Shown here one piece after another: positions 24,359 through 32,793 of a stretch of DNA of 64,000 bases (position 1 is its first letter; the number at the start of each line of letters is the position of its first letter). A program made the translations under genes and the position numbers. Under the pieces are notes generated by a model. It had not been told where the DNA came from, made no database searches, and saw only the letters and a program-made list of their open reading frames with translations. Origin of the DNA: an uncultured Slackia sp. (GTDB lineage: Bacteria; Actinomycetota; Coriobacteriia; Coriobacteriales; Eggerthellaceae); the NCBI RefSeq assembly GCF_934630525.1, contig NZ_CAKTVX010000003.1, positions 240,032-304,031 of the forward strand, given 5' to 3'.

Positions 24359-26266
24359 CTATATAGAATGATTACCCGATCGCGTATCATCGACATTTGC
24401 CAAATCGCACGCAGCAAGCCAGTACTTCAAAACGGTAGGGTACGAGATGCCCGTAACCTTGGAAACGAAATTCTTCGACGCGCCAGGGTTTTCAACCAGC
24501 ACACTCGCGATTGCCGCCGTTTTCTCGTCTCGAGATTTTTGGGAATACGCAGGACGAGCGACCTCTTCAAGATGAGCAACACGCGTACGACCATTGCGCT
24601 TCTCTGGCTCGCCAAATGGATCGAAGCCGAGAGTGCGAACCTCGGAGTTCCTCGTCTGCCAGTTATCCTTCTTGTAGCCCATCAAGGCGTTATCGATATC
24701 TCGACGGGTGAGGGGAGTGCCCATTTTTGCCCATGGAGTATTCAGCAAATCCAGATAATCGCGCTGCAATTCTTTACGCGTTTTAACAGGCTGAACCATC
24801 ATATACGCAACTCCGGCGAGCATATAAAGCGACAAATATCGCCTGCCCAGAGGCACTTTTGGCAGATTCTCGTAAATCGTTTGATACACGCCGCCCGTTT
24901 CACCTGCAATCAAGGGGTGGGGGCGAGTCTTCCAGCGAGAACGAACGGGACGCCTATTCCCAGATTCCTGCTTTTGCCCACGACGGCGCACGCCCTTTTG
25001 AATGAGAATGCTCGCCCCAGGAGCATTCAACGAGGCGGCGGTATCGAACTCAGCCTGAGTCAAATTCCCCTTCTCGTATAAATCGCGAATAAACACGAGC
25101 TGATCTTCGCTTGCAGGCTTTTCCTCAAAGGCCTTCTGGCGAGCCTCAATCTCGTCAGCAATGTCTTCAAACGACTTCCACCGCACGTCATCCTCGCAAA
25201 GAACCAGCTCAGAAGCATATGGCAAACGATCGAAAGAAGCCAAAACGTGAGAAAGCGAAAGCGGATTCACCGTAGAATGCTTGAAAACGCGGTCAGCGGG
25301 GCAAAAGCAGCGAACAACTTCACCGCGTTTCGTAAGCGATCCCGGAGCGCGGAAACCGTGATTGAGCGAAGTGCAATGCGTATCGAGCACGCAAGGAAGG
25401 TCGAAACAAATGAGGTCGTAATACGCATAGAGAGTATCGGCCAAGGCTTTGTATTTCGTACGCCGCGGATTATGAATTCGGAACGTTTGCAAGGGCTCAT
25501 CGAAAATGTACCAGAGATGAATCCCTCGACCAGTAAGGCAGACGTATGACGGCAAAAGCCTACCATCAATGCGCTCGAAAATTTTCTCCAAAACAACGGG
25601 GTCCATAGGGCCATCTTCATCCTCGACGCCATCATGCGACGGATCAATATCGACGCAAATCGCATTCAGCGTGCGCTGCTGAGCGCGCTGGGTATTAAGG
25701 GGCATGCGGTATGCGCCATTTCGAGTCTGAAAACGCCCGGTGAAAATGAGCGCAGGCTCATTACGAATTGAAGAAAGGAGGAACTCGATATCAGCAAGGG
25801 AGTCGCATGCGTAAAGTTTATACGTCTGCTCACGATCGTCATGAAGATGCAGATAGCTAACGAGCACTTCGTTATACGCATGTTTCTCAGGGTCGCCCAG
25901 TCCGAACAAATCGAAGTAAAACTGCAAAGCGGTCGGCGGAACGGTCATTACCGGAGCAAGCGGCCGAATCGAAAAAGAACCAATGCTGGAATCGAAATGC
26001 GCAGTACCCGATGAGGCCAAAGCAGGTTCAACGTAAGTCAAAGCCTCATAGCCCTGAAGAAGCTCATCGCGCGTAAGGTCAACGGAAAGTTCGATAAAGC
26101 CATTCGATTCAAGGCAGTCAGTAAGCGCCGTAGCAGATGCATTGTAACGACGAAACTCCGCTTCAGCACGAAGACTTTCGGCAATAGCCTCATCAAGATT
26201 AAACGTAGAGAGAGGGGAGGGTTGAGCCAAAACGAGCAACTCCAAACATCGATCTTCCAAACCCAT
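24359..26266 (-). CDS. Archaeo-eukaryotic-type primase / replication protein
   Basis: 635 aa. The middle (about residues 195-330) carries the AEP primase pattern: a DxD pair in ICVDIDPSHDG, the histidine motif LTGRGIHLWYIFDEP, and a later block with LDTHCTSLNHGFRAPGSLTK whose Asp is a third metal ligand candidate. The C-terminal end contains a helix-turn-helix-like segment (SKNFVSKVTGISYPTVLKYW). Such proteins are plasmid or phage primases/replication initiators. No helicase domain is visible. No strong ribosome site precedes the ATG. It is convergent with the par operon, which suggests replication and partition functions of a plasmid-derived element. Confidence 0.78.
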   Translation of the reverse strand: MGLEDRCLELLVLAQPSPLSTFNLDEAIAESLRAEAEFRRYNASATALTDCLESNGFIELSVDLTRDELLQGYEALTYVEPALASSGTAHFDSSIGSFSIRPLAPVMTVPPTALQFYFDLFGLGDPEKHAYNEVLVSYLHLHDDREQTYKLYACDSLADIEFLLSSIRNEPALIFTGRFQTRNGAYRMPLNTQRAQQRTLNAICVDIDPSHDGVEDEDGPMDPVVLEKIFERIDGRLLPSYVCLTGRGIHLWYIFDEPLQTFRIHNPRRTKYKALADTLYAYYDLICFDLPCVLDTHCTSLNHGFRAPGSLTKRGEVVRCFCPADRVFKHSTVNPLSLSHVLASFDRLPYASELVLCEDDVRWKSFEDIADEIEARQKAFEEKPASEDQLVFIRDLYEKGNLTQAEFDTAASLNAPGASILIQKGVRRRGQKQESGNRRPVRSRWKTRPHPLIAGETGGVYQTIYENLPKVPLGRRYLSLYMLAGVAYMMVQPVKTRKELQRDYLDLLNTPWAKMGTPLTRRDIDNALMGYKKDNWQTRNSEVRTLGFDPFGEPEKRNGRTRVAHLEEVARPAYSQKSRDEKTAAIASVLVENPGASKNFVSKVTGISYPTVLKYWLAACDLANVDDTRSGNHSI

Positions 26267-26894
26267 AAGGGTGACACTAAGAACGATAAGATTTTATAAC
26301 GTGAAAGCCTAAAAGTCCATTGCAGATAAGCCAACGCTTCGAGGCTGGATATGGACAACAAGCGAAATAACGGCAAGTTCCACATCGAATTCAAGGCGTT
26401 TTAAGGGTCTTAGGTACCAAAAGCAAGTATCGGGCTCTACCCGCATAAATTCCGACGTTAGAAGCCGCTAGAACGTCCCTCAAGGGGTCGAAAGGCGGTT
26501 CAATCAATACCGCATTCCTGGAGTTGACCGAGGATCTGAGGGAAGAAATCTTCAACGGCGCGAAAGGCATCCCACCCTGCCAAGAGAGGTCGATCGGACG
26601 ACGGTCGACCCGGTCCCATGACAATATCGTCGTAATTTGCTGCTAGGTTATAAAATCTAATAAGTAAAGATATCGCACTCTATACAAAGTAAACTATCTC
26701 ATATCCCCTGCTCGTATCGATTGTTTTAAAAGTAGCGGTCTAGAACTAAAAAACGCGAGCGGAAATATGTAGAAGAACACTGAAACCAGCAGCAGAAGAG
26801 GCAGTAAGCACTCTCGGAACCAATAAATACGGCAGGCTCGGAACCCCAAAGAGAGGAAATGATCGGCCAGGGTCACGCCATTGGAAGCCTGTGT
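26267..26894. other. Intergenic region, about 630 bp
   Basis: A 77-codon minus-strand frame (26391-26624) has no ribosome site or recognisable domain, so I leave it out. Nothing else is supported. It could contain the primase promoter or an origin. Confidence 0.4.
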
Positions 26895-26896
26895 AT

Positions 26897-26938
26897 AAAA
26901 AACGCCTCCCGTCTCGAAGAAAAATGAGATGGGAGGCG
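26897..26938 (-). terminator. Intrinsic terminator of the recombinase gene
   Basis: CGCCTCCCGTCTC (26903-26915) pairs with GAGATGGGAGGCG (26926-26938) with one wobble/mismatch. On the minus strand it is followed by TTTTTT. It lies about 130 bp after the recombinase stop. Confidence 0.85.
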
Positions 26939-27066
26939 GCAGGAAAAATAGGGCTGGTATCAAATGAAAGCCTTATTAACAGGCCTAGATGCCTATCGCT
27001 TATATCAGTACTAAGAAACCGTAGCGAGAATGACGAAATGAAATGGTGCCCCTTTCTTCAAAGCGC

Positions 27067-27990
27067 TTAGTCTAAAAGGCGCGAGATATTATTCTCGGCG
27101 GCATTCTTGATGCGATCGATGTTGTGGGCATAAATCATCGTTGTGCTGATATCGGCATGACGGGCCATTTGTTGGGCCTCACGCTCGCTCGCGCCGCCAA
27201 GCAGAGAAAACGTAATGGCGGTGTGGCGCAAAGAATGCGCGGTATAGCGAGGGTCATCGATTCCTATTTTCCGCATTGCTTCTTTAACAATACGAGATAC
27301 AGAGCGCGTTGTAAGCCGCTCTCCAGAATTCCGGCGAGCAACCGAGGTAAAGAGGGGAGAGCCGCCACGTGAATCATAGCGCTGTTTAAGATAATCGCGA
27401 ATAGGCGCCAAAGCGCTTTCGGTAAGCACAACGTAATTGTCTTTACCGGGTCGGCCCTTACCTTGAATATAGAGCACATCAACGCCCGATACCGTTTGGA
27501 TATCGCCGCAATCGGCACGAACCACTTCAATATCGCGCAATCCAGTACGAAGCATAAGATTCAGCAGCGCAAAATCTCGCATGCCTGCTTCCGTTTCACG
27601 GTCGATGGATGAAAGCAATCTTCGAGCTTGAACGACGGAGAGGGAGGCTTTCTTGAAATCCCGTGACACTCTTTCGCCTCGAACGCCACGAGCGATATTG
27701 GGTATTCCATTTTCTTCTGCATAAGAGAAGAACGATCTCACGGCACCAAGGTAATTAGAAACGGTTGTTGGCTTCAAGCGTTTATCAACAGCAAGATATT
27801 CGCGAAACGAAACAATGTCGCGCTTTATAAGGGTATCGAAATCAAGGGAGGTGTCACTGACGAAGGCGCAGAACGATTTAAATGCACGTTTATACGTGTT
27901 CTTAGTCGAAGATGAAAGATCGAGAGAATCGAGCCATTGCGCAACAACCTCTTCATCAAGCGGAGCAAAAGAAGAGTCCGAATTACCCAC
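27067..27990 (-). CDS. Tyrosine recombinase/integrase (XerC/D-like)
   Basis: About 307 aa from GTG 27990, which has AGGCGG six bases upstream; the frame stays open to TTG 28035. The N-terminal SAM-like core-binding domain (STKNTYKRAFKSFCAF) is followed by the catalytic domain with all residues present: Arg in TGLRDIEV, Lys in GKGRPGKD, HSLRH, His in ARHADIS and nucleophile Tyr in MIYAHN. It could resolve dimers or integrate the element. It has the compact size of Xer proteins rather than large phage integrases. It is co-oriented with the primase gene. Confidence 0.9.
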   Translation of the reverse strand: MGNSDSSFAPLDEEVVAQWLDSLDLSSSTKNTYKRAFKSFCAFVSDTSLDFDTLIKRDIVSFREYLAVDKRLKPTTVSNYLGAVRSFFSYAEENGIPNIARGVRGERVSRDFKKASLSVVQARRLLSSIDRETEAGMRDFALLNLMLRTGLRDIEVVRADCGDIQTVSGVDVLYIQGKGRPGKDNYVVLTESALAPIRDYLKQRYDSRGGSPLFTSVARRNSGERLTTRSVSRIVKEAMRKIGIDDPRYTAHSLRHTAITFSLLGGASEREAQQMARHADISTTMIYAHNIDRIKNAAENNISRLLD

Positions 27991-28380
27991 AACACACCGC
28001 CTGTCGAATCGATAACGTTTTGTTGCAACCACCAAAGCTTCGAATAGCGCTTATAAAAACGACAGGGCAAATGGTGGCTGGAAACCGTAAATGTATAAAG
28101 TATGTCCCATGATAGGGCACTGGCTCAAAGCCAACCACCAGAAAGGACCATCCTTTTGGCATCGAGCAATGCACGGGCTGCGTTTGCAGAACAGGAACTC
28201 AGTAACAATCAATTGACCAGCGGAGGAGCAACTGCGCTCAAAACCTGGCATAAAAGCTCGCACAACACGATATCGAAGCCAAACATCCAATTTGACGAGC
28301 AATAACCGTCGTTGTCACCTGGAACGTTCGCATTCCTCGCTACAATGGAAAGGCTATGCAAACAGAGAGGAATAATCAAA

Positions 28381-29724
28381 ATGGAAAAAGGTAACCTTCG
28401 GGCGCTCGCTCCGATCGGGGTATTCCTTGTGCTTTACCTGGGCCTGGGAATTCTCTTTGAGTACGTCCTGAAGATTGAGATGGGCTTCTACAGCATTCCC
28501 ATCGTCGTAATCTTCTTGGTGGCGCTTCTGGTGGCATGCTTCCAGAATCGCAAGCTCAGCTTCGATGACAAGCTGGCCATCATGGGTCGCGGCATTGGCG
28601 ATAAGACGATCGTCACTATGATTCTCATCTTCATGGCAGCCGGTATATTCGTAGGCACCGTAGGCCGCAACAGCGCCGAAAGCGTCGCGTACCTCATGCT
28701 CTCATTCATTCCGCCCGAGTTTGCGGTGGCCGTTTTGTTTGTCGTGAGCTGTTTCGTTTCACTCGCCATGGGAACCTCGGTGGGTACCATCACGCTCATC
28801 ACGCCCATTTCCGTTGCCGTGTCCGCCGCTTCCGGCTTCGATTTGCCGCTCTGCGTGGCCTCAGTCATGGGTGGCGCGATGTTCGGCGACAACCTGTCAT
28901 TCATCTCGGACACGACAATCGCGGCGTGCCAAGGTCAAGGATGCGCCATGAAAGACAAGTTCCGCGAGAACTTCAAAATCGCACTGCCCGCCGCGTTGGC
29001 ATCGCTCGCGATTATTTTGGTGCTGTCGTTCAACGCGAACATCACAGGCGCGGTGATTCATGAATACGAACTTATCGAGCTCATCCCGTACCTGATAGTT
29101 TTAGCAGGCGGCATTATTGGCATCAACGTGTTCATCGTTCTGCTTTTGGGCATTCTTTCCGGTGCCATTATCATGGTTGCCACGGGAGCCACCGCCGCAA
29201 CCGATTTGCTCACGAGCATGGGCACCGGTGCAGCGGGCATGTTCGAGACCACGATGGTTGCCATTCTGGTCTCTGCCATTTGCGCGCTCATTCGCGAATA
29301 TGGCGGCTTCATATGGCTGCTCAATGCCATTAAGAACACGTTCAAGAATCGCAAAGGCGGCCAGCTTGGCATGGGTATCTTGGTTGGATGCATGGACATC
29401 GCAACCGCGAACAACACCGTGGCGATTGTTATGGCCAATCCCATCGCCGCGGACATGGCGAAAACCTACAATATCTCGCGCCGCAAGACCGCATCTATCC
29501 TCGATACGTTCTCGTGCGTTTTCCAGGGCATCATCCCCTATGGCGCCCAAATGCTCATCGCCATTGCAACGACCGCAAGCGCCGGCTATGCAATAACGGC
29601 ATTCCAGATTATTCCGTGCTTGTTCTACCCCTTTATGCTGCTCATCAGCTCGTTGGTCTTCATCTTCCTGATTCCAGACCATCGCGAATACGACGGAGAC
29701 GATGCGGAAGCTACCGAAGCGTAA
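28381..29724 (+). CDS. NhaC-family Na+/H+ antiporter-like transporter
   Basis: 447-aa polytopic membrane protein with about 11-12 helices. Segments such as GTSVGTITLITPISVAVS, GGAMFGDNLSFISDTTIAA and CMDIATANNTVAIVMA are typical of the NhaC/ion-transporter superfamily. It probably exchanges Na+ or an organic substrate against H+. ATG 28381 is preceded by AGAGG, and the upstream in-frame start at 28312 lacks a site. A strong terminator follows, so it is monocistronic. Confidence 0.85.
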   Translation: MEKGNLRALAPIGVFLVLYLGLGILFEYVLKIEMGFYSIPIVVIFLVALLVACFQNRKLSFDDKLAIMGRGIGDKTIVTMILIFMAAGIFVGTVGRNSAESVAYLMLSFIPPEFAVAVLFVVSCFVSLAMGTSVGTITLITPISVAVSAASGFDLPLCVASVMGGAMFGDNLSFISDTTIAACQGQGCAMKDKFRENFKIALPAALASLAIILVLSFNANITGAVIHEYELIELIPYLIVLAGGIIGINVFIVLLLGILSGAIIMVATGATAATDLLTSMGTGAAGMFETTMVAILVSAICALIREYGGFIWLLNAIKNTFKNRKGGQLGMGILVGCMDIATANNTVAIVMANPIAADMAKTYNISRRKTASILDTFSCVFQGIIPYGAQMLIAIATTASAGYAITAFQIIPCLFYPFMLLISSLVFIFLIPDHREYDGDDAEATEA

Positions 29725-29745
29725 AGAGGCTTTGAATCCACAGCT

Positions 29746-29776
29746 AAGGCCCCGACAAACGTCGGGGCCTTTTTTA
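29746..29776 (+). terminator. Intrinsic terminator after the antiporter
   Basis: GGCCCCGAC and GTCGGGGCC pair around a 4-nt loop (stem 29748-29769), followed by TTTTTT. Confidence 0.95.
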
Positions 29777-29793
29777 GGACGAAAAAGCTTGGA

Positions 29794-29824
29794 ACCCGCT
29801 AAACGCTCGTAGCGTTTAGCGGGT
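29794..29824. repeat. Hairpin repeat, copy 1 (GCTAAACGCT family)
   Basis: ACCCGCTAAACGCT (29794-29807) and AGCGTTTAGCGGGT (29811-29824) form a perfect 14-bp stem with a 3-nt loop. A near-identical copy lies at 29924-29960. Confidence 0.7.
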
Positions 29825-29834
29825 ATTCGGGCAA

Positions 29835-29882
29835 AAGAAAACCCCCGCTTCCGAAACCAATCATGATTTCAAGAAGCAGGGG
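29835..29882 (-). terminator. Probable terminator of the small membrane protein gene
   Basis: CCCCCGCTTC (29842-29851) pairs with GAAGCAGGGG (29873-29882) with one mismatch, and on the minus strand is followed by TTTTCTTTTG. It lies about 90 bp beyond the stop of the minus-strand membrane protein gene. Confidence 0.6.
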
Positions 29883-29923
29883 AGAGGCATCCAATGATGG
29901 GTTCGAGACCGAACTCGCTTATC

Positions 29924-29960
29924 GAAACCTGCTAAACGCTACGAGCATTTAGCAGGTTTC
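29924..29960. repeat. Hairpin repeat, copy 2 (GCTAAACGCT family)
   Basis: GAAACCTGCTAAACGCT (29924-29940) and AGCATTTAGCAGGTTTC (29944-29960) form a 17-bp stem with one mismatch and a 3-nt loop. The core matches copy 1, 130 bp away. Confidence 0.7.
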
Positions 29961-29971
29961 AGATCGAAGGC

Positions 29972-30439
29972 CTACTCGCGAGAGAAGAAGCGAAAGAGGG
30001 CAGGGCAGGGAACGGGCAGGTTGCCACGGCGAGCGAAGCGGCCCAGGAAGCTCATGCCCGAAAGCGCCAAGGCAATGCCGAGGCCCGTGTAGAAGAAGGC
30101 GATGAACCAGTTCGGTACCAGGCCGAAGGCACGAAGGCTAATGCCGCCCGTCATCATGATGGCCATCATGATGTAGCCAGAAGCATCGAAGAAACGCCAG
30201 AAGGCGATTTTATCCCCAACGTAGCCAGCAATACGATTCGCATGCTTTCCGACCATCTTCGAGAAGACCTTGATATGAAACACGGTGAACACGGCGATCG
30301 CCCCAATAACGAGCAGCCACCACATGTTCTGGCTCATTTGGCCGAACGAAAGAATACCGAGTCGAGCGATGTTCACGCCTGCTGCGAGCCACACAATGCC
30401 AGCAATGAAAAGCAACGCGGTTTTCGAAACTTTCAGCAT
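29972..30439 (-). CDS. Small four-helix membrane protein of unknown function
   Basis: 155 aa with four hydrophobic segments (about residues 8-25, 38-57, 90-108 and 110-130) and a basic C-terminus. ATG 30439 is preceded by GGAAGGAAG. No charged transport motif or enzyme signature is visible, and I do not recognise the family. It is convergent with the antiporter. Confidence 0.75.
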   Translation of the reverse strand: MLKVSKTALLFIAGIVWLAAGVNIARLGILSFGQMSQNMWWLLVIGAIAVFTVFHIKVFSKMVGKHANRIAGYVGDKIAFWRFFDASGYIMMAIMMTGGISLRAFGLVPNWFIAFFYTGLGIALALSGMSFLGRFARRGNLPVPCPALFRFFSRE

Positions 30440-30601
30440 AGGAACTTCCTTCCAGATGCAAGGCCGACGCCTTGAGACCTCTCTTTATGGGTTCCTATTG
30501 TGCTGGAGTTTGACATGAACATCAAAGGGGTCATGTTCAGTTCTGGCAAATGTGGTGAAACGGTGTTCGCGGAAAATCCCATAGAGCTCAAGCATATATA
30601 G

Positions 30602-30643
30602 GTAAGGCTCGCGGGCAAAAGCGCCAGCGAGCCTTACTTGTTT
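30602..30643. terminator. 11-bp perfect hairpin downstream of the PIN gene
   Basis: GTAAGGCTCGC (30602-30612) pairs with GCGAGCCTTAC (30627-30637); the T-rich side (TTGTTT) is on the + strand. It may end minus-strand toxin transcription imperfectly or a + strand transcript. Confidence 0.45.
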
Positions 30644-30743
30644 CCAATGAGGAAAAATCGACCTCACGAGAAGCGATTTGAGGCGTTTTAATCGTGCATC
30701 TCGAATAAAGAGTCAAGAAGCACCTAACGCCAGTCAGAATCGA

Positions 30744-31109
30744 TTACATGAGCGCTTTTTTCAATACGCCTTTATCGAAGCTCAAAATCGCATGCCCCGA
30801 ACGCACATTGCGCGCAAGCATCATGCAATCGGTGAAGTCCATGGTCGTGGACCCAAAATAACGAACCGCCAAACGAATCTCAGCCTTTTCGGGCGCATTC
30901 ACATCATCGAGAAGCCAATCGAGCACGCGGGCAATAACCGAGCGCGGAACACGATACACATCGCGCAAGACAACGCACACGCGCGTAATGATTTCGGGAT
31001 AGACGTACGCTTCACCACTTGTAATGACATCAGCAACACGTTGAGCTTGATGCACATTATCCTTGAGCAAGTAACGAAGGATCGCCGTCTCGTCAAGAAT
31101 CGTTGCCAT
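30744..31109 (-). CDS. PIN-domain toxin (putative RNase)
   Basis: 121-aa PIN-domain protein. The first strand ATILDETAILRYLL gives the conserved Asp6, MDFTDCMMLA carries the second acidic residues and AILSFDKG the last Asp, the usual Mg2+-binding set. Such proteins are VapC-like endoribonucleases. ATG 31109 begins 2 bp after the antitoxin stop, so the pair is one operon; a longer frame from 31148 would run into the antitoxin gene. Confidence 0.85.
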   Translation of the reverse strand: MATILDETAILRYLLKDNVHQAQRVADVITSGEAYVYPEIITRVCVVLRDVYRVPRSVIARVLDWLLDDVNAPEKAEIRLAVRYFGSTTMDFTDCMMLARNVRSGHAILSFDKGVLKKALM

Positions 31110-31111
31110 GG

Positions 31112-31390
31112 CTATTGCCCACCTTTCTCGTTCAAAGAAGTAATCCATGCGCCGCGCTCTTGGTCGCGCTTGGCGGGGCTTGCGAATATATTCAGCGCGC
31201 CAAACGCTTCGAGCTTGCCCGAAGGACGCTGCGAAGACAGCTCGAAAGGCAGCCTCTGCTCCTGAACGCTCTTGGTCAAAAACAGCCGAACGGCCTCCGA
31301 CGTCGTAAGGCCAAGGCTTGAGAACACATCTTCCGCCTCCTGTTTCAATTCAGGTGAAATTCGAACCTGCAGAAGGGCATCTTTTGCCAT
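31112..31390 (-). CDS. RelB/DinJ-family antitoxin
   Basis: 92 aa. The N-terminal ribbon-helix-helix pattern (LLQVRISPELKQEAEDVFSS, then LGLTTSEAVRLFLTKSV) is that of RelB/DinJ antitoxins, which bind their own promoter and neutralise the toxin through the C-terminus. ATG 31390 has AAGGAGG upstream with correct spacing, so it is preferred to 31411. Pairing with a PIN toxin rather than a RelE/YafQ toxin is unusual but known for mixed modules. Confidence 0.85.
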   Translation of the reverse strand: MAKDALLQVRISPELKQEAEDVFSSLGLTTSEAVRLFLTKSVQEQRLPFELSSQRPSGKLEAFGALNIFASPAKRDQERGAWITSLNEKGGQ

Positions 31391-31683
31391 TATTTCAGCC
31401 TCCTTACTCATGTTTGAACAACTTTTGTAATGACATTATATTACGTCGAAATCGCATTGAAAATGAGCTGATTCCAGGGTTTCAGAGCTCATTTTAGGGA
31501 GGGCCCACGGCTTTTTCGCGCACTGTCGGGCACAAGGAATTGCGCCGTCGCTTGCATAAGCGACCCCAAAACGGCACGCGTTTTCTTCTTTACCAAATCC
31601 CCTGTACAGAGCACCCATTAAAGCTATAATCCACCACCAAGACGCCATGGATGGCGATCGACGGCATCGAAAGGGGAGCAATC

Positions 31684-31872
31684 ATGGCAAAACACTACAG
31701 CGCCGAGGAGCTCGGCACGAATTTCGCCGAAATTGCCCAAGAGGCAATCGAGAGCGACGAGCCCATTTTCATCAGCCAAGGCGGACAAGCGCAGGTCGCG
31801 CTCGTGAACGCCGACACATACCTGCAAGATATGCAGGCATTGCGCGAGTTCCAGCGTATTTTTGCGAAGTAA
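31684..31872 (+). CDS. Phd/YefM-family antitoxin (orphan)
   Basis: 62 aa. AKHYSAEELGTNFAEIAQEA and PIFISQGGQAQVALVNADTY match the Phd/YefM fold. ATG 31684 is preceded by AAAGGGGAG. No toxin frame follows: a terminator begins 57 bp downstream. It may neutralise a toxin elsewhere, act as a small regulator or be a relic. The toxin-antitoxin pair on the opposite strand lies about 300 bp away. Confidence 0.78.
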   Translation: MAKHYSAEELGTNFAEIAQEAIESDEPIFISQGGQAQVALVNADTYLQDMQALREFQRIFAK

Positions 31873-31929
31873 TCGCATACTTATTCAACCGAAACTTCTC
31901 GCTCATACGAAAAAAATTTTTCTCGACTA

Positions 31930-31968
31930 ATGCCTTGGACAGGAATCGAAACTTGTCCAAGGCATTTT
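31930..31968 (+). terminator. Intrinsic terminator after the orphan antitoxin
   Basis: ATGCCTTGGACA (31930-31941) and TGTCCAAGGCAT (31954-31965) form a perfect 12-bp stem followed by TTT. Confidence 0.85.
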
Positions 31969-32229
31969 CCATTTCATTCGTAAATATCGGCTTAAATCGG
32001 CCAATAGTGCAACACATACCAAAAAATGACCGCCTTTTTAGGCCCTCTTTTAACCGCGTTCAAGAGTAATTTTGCCCGATATTTATCTTGAAGAAATTAT
32101 GAAGGAGGTTTATTGTTAACTACGTCGAAACCTGTGCCAGGCCCATGAAAAGACTGGGGAGCCTTACAAGAAGCCCGGCAGAGAAAGCGGCGAGAAAGTA
32201 AAGGGGAAGAAGGAAAGGGGGAGACATCT
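31969..32229 (+). promoter_or_regulatory. Leader and promoter region of the formate hydrogenlyase operon
   Basis: 260 bp between the antitoxin terminator and the first operon gene. AGGTTT and AAACCT near 32106-32133 can form a stem, and AAAGGGGGAG precedes the first ATG. I cannot assign a -24/-12 promoter or a named riboswitch. Confidence 0.4.
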
Positions 32230-32742
32230 ATGGGCAATAAGTTCGTAATCGCAGACCCACGCAAATGCATCGGCTGCAAGGCATGCATGGCAGCATGCCT
32301 CGTGAAGCACTTCGTGCCGGGTGATATGCCCATCGCTCGTCTCAACGTCGTGCAATCGGGCGAACGCACCGCGCCCATCGTATGCCATCACTGCGAAAAC
32401 GCGCCATGCGCCAACGCATGTCCCACCAAGGCTCTCTACAACGAGGGCGACCGCGTGGTAGTTCGCATGGAGCGCTGCATCGGATGCAGAAGTTGTGTAG
32501 TGGCATGCCCGTATGGCGCCGTGAACGTGGTTTCGCGCTACGACTCCGGCGACCTTGGCGGCATTCGCGTAGGGGCGGCGCAAACCGCGACCGTCATCAA
32601 ATGCGACCGCTGCGTCGATCGACCGGGCGGTCCTGCATGCGTCGAGGCATGCACCTCGAAGGCACTCATGATTGTCGATTCCGACGACATCGAGGCCCAT
32701 ACGAGCAACCAACGCGCAGCGGCAGCTGCGGCGCTGGCTTAA
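32230..32742 (+). CDS. hydN: 4Fe-4S ferredoxin protein (HydN/HycB-like)
   Basis: 170-aa cytoplasmic polyferredoxin. Four cysteine clusters (CIGCKACMAACL, CHHCENAPCANACP, CIGCRSCVVACP and CDRC...CVEAC) can bind four [4Fe-4S] centres, as in HydN, HycB and HyfA. It is the first gene of the operon, 51 bp before fdhF. HydN is required for full formate dehydrogenase H activity in enterobacteria, so a similar role in electron transfer from or maturation of FdhF is likely. Confidence 0.87.
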   Translation: MGNKFVIADPRKCIGCKACMAACLVKHFVPGDMPIARLNVVQSGERTAPIVCHHCENAPCANACPTKALYNEGDRVVVRMERCIGCRSCVVACPYGAVNVVSRYDSGDLGGIRVGAAQTATVIKCDRCVDRPGGPACVEACTSKALMIVDSDDIEAHTSNQRAAAAAALA

Positions 32743-32793
32743 CAAAGGGGTCGCCGCATAAGGCGGCGACAGGGGAAAGAAAGGGGGAGACTC

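Noticed and set aside
26391..26624. 77-codon minus-strand frame
   Set aside because: No Shine-Dalgarno sequence, family match or context support.
29899..29960. tRNA-like GGTTCGAGACC
   Set aside because: The T-loop-like string is not followed by an acceptor stem or preceded by D and anticodon arms; it belongs to a hairpin cluster.
32100..32229. Molybdenum cofactor riboswitch before the hydrogenlyase operon
   Set aside because: A stem can be drawn but I could not match the conserved core of the Moco RNA; needs a covariance search.
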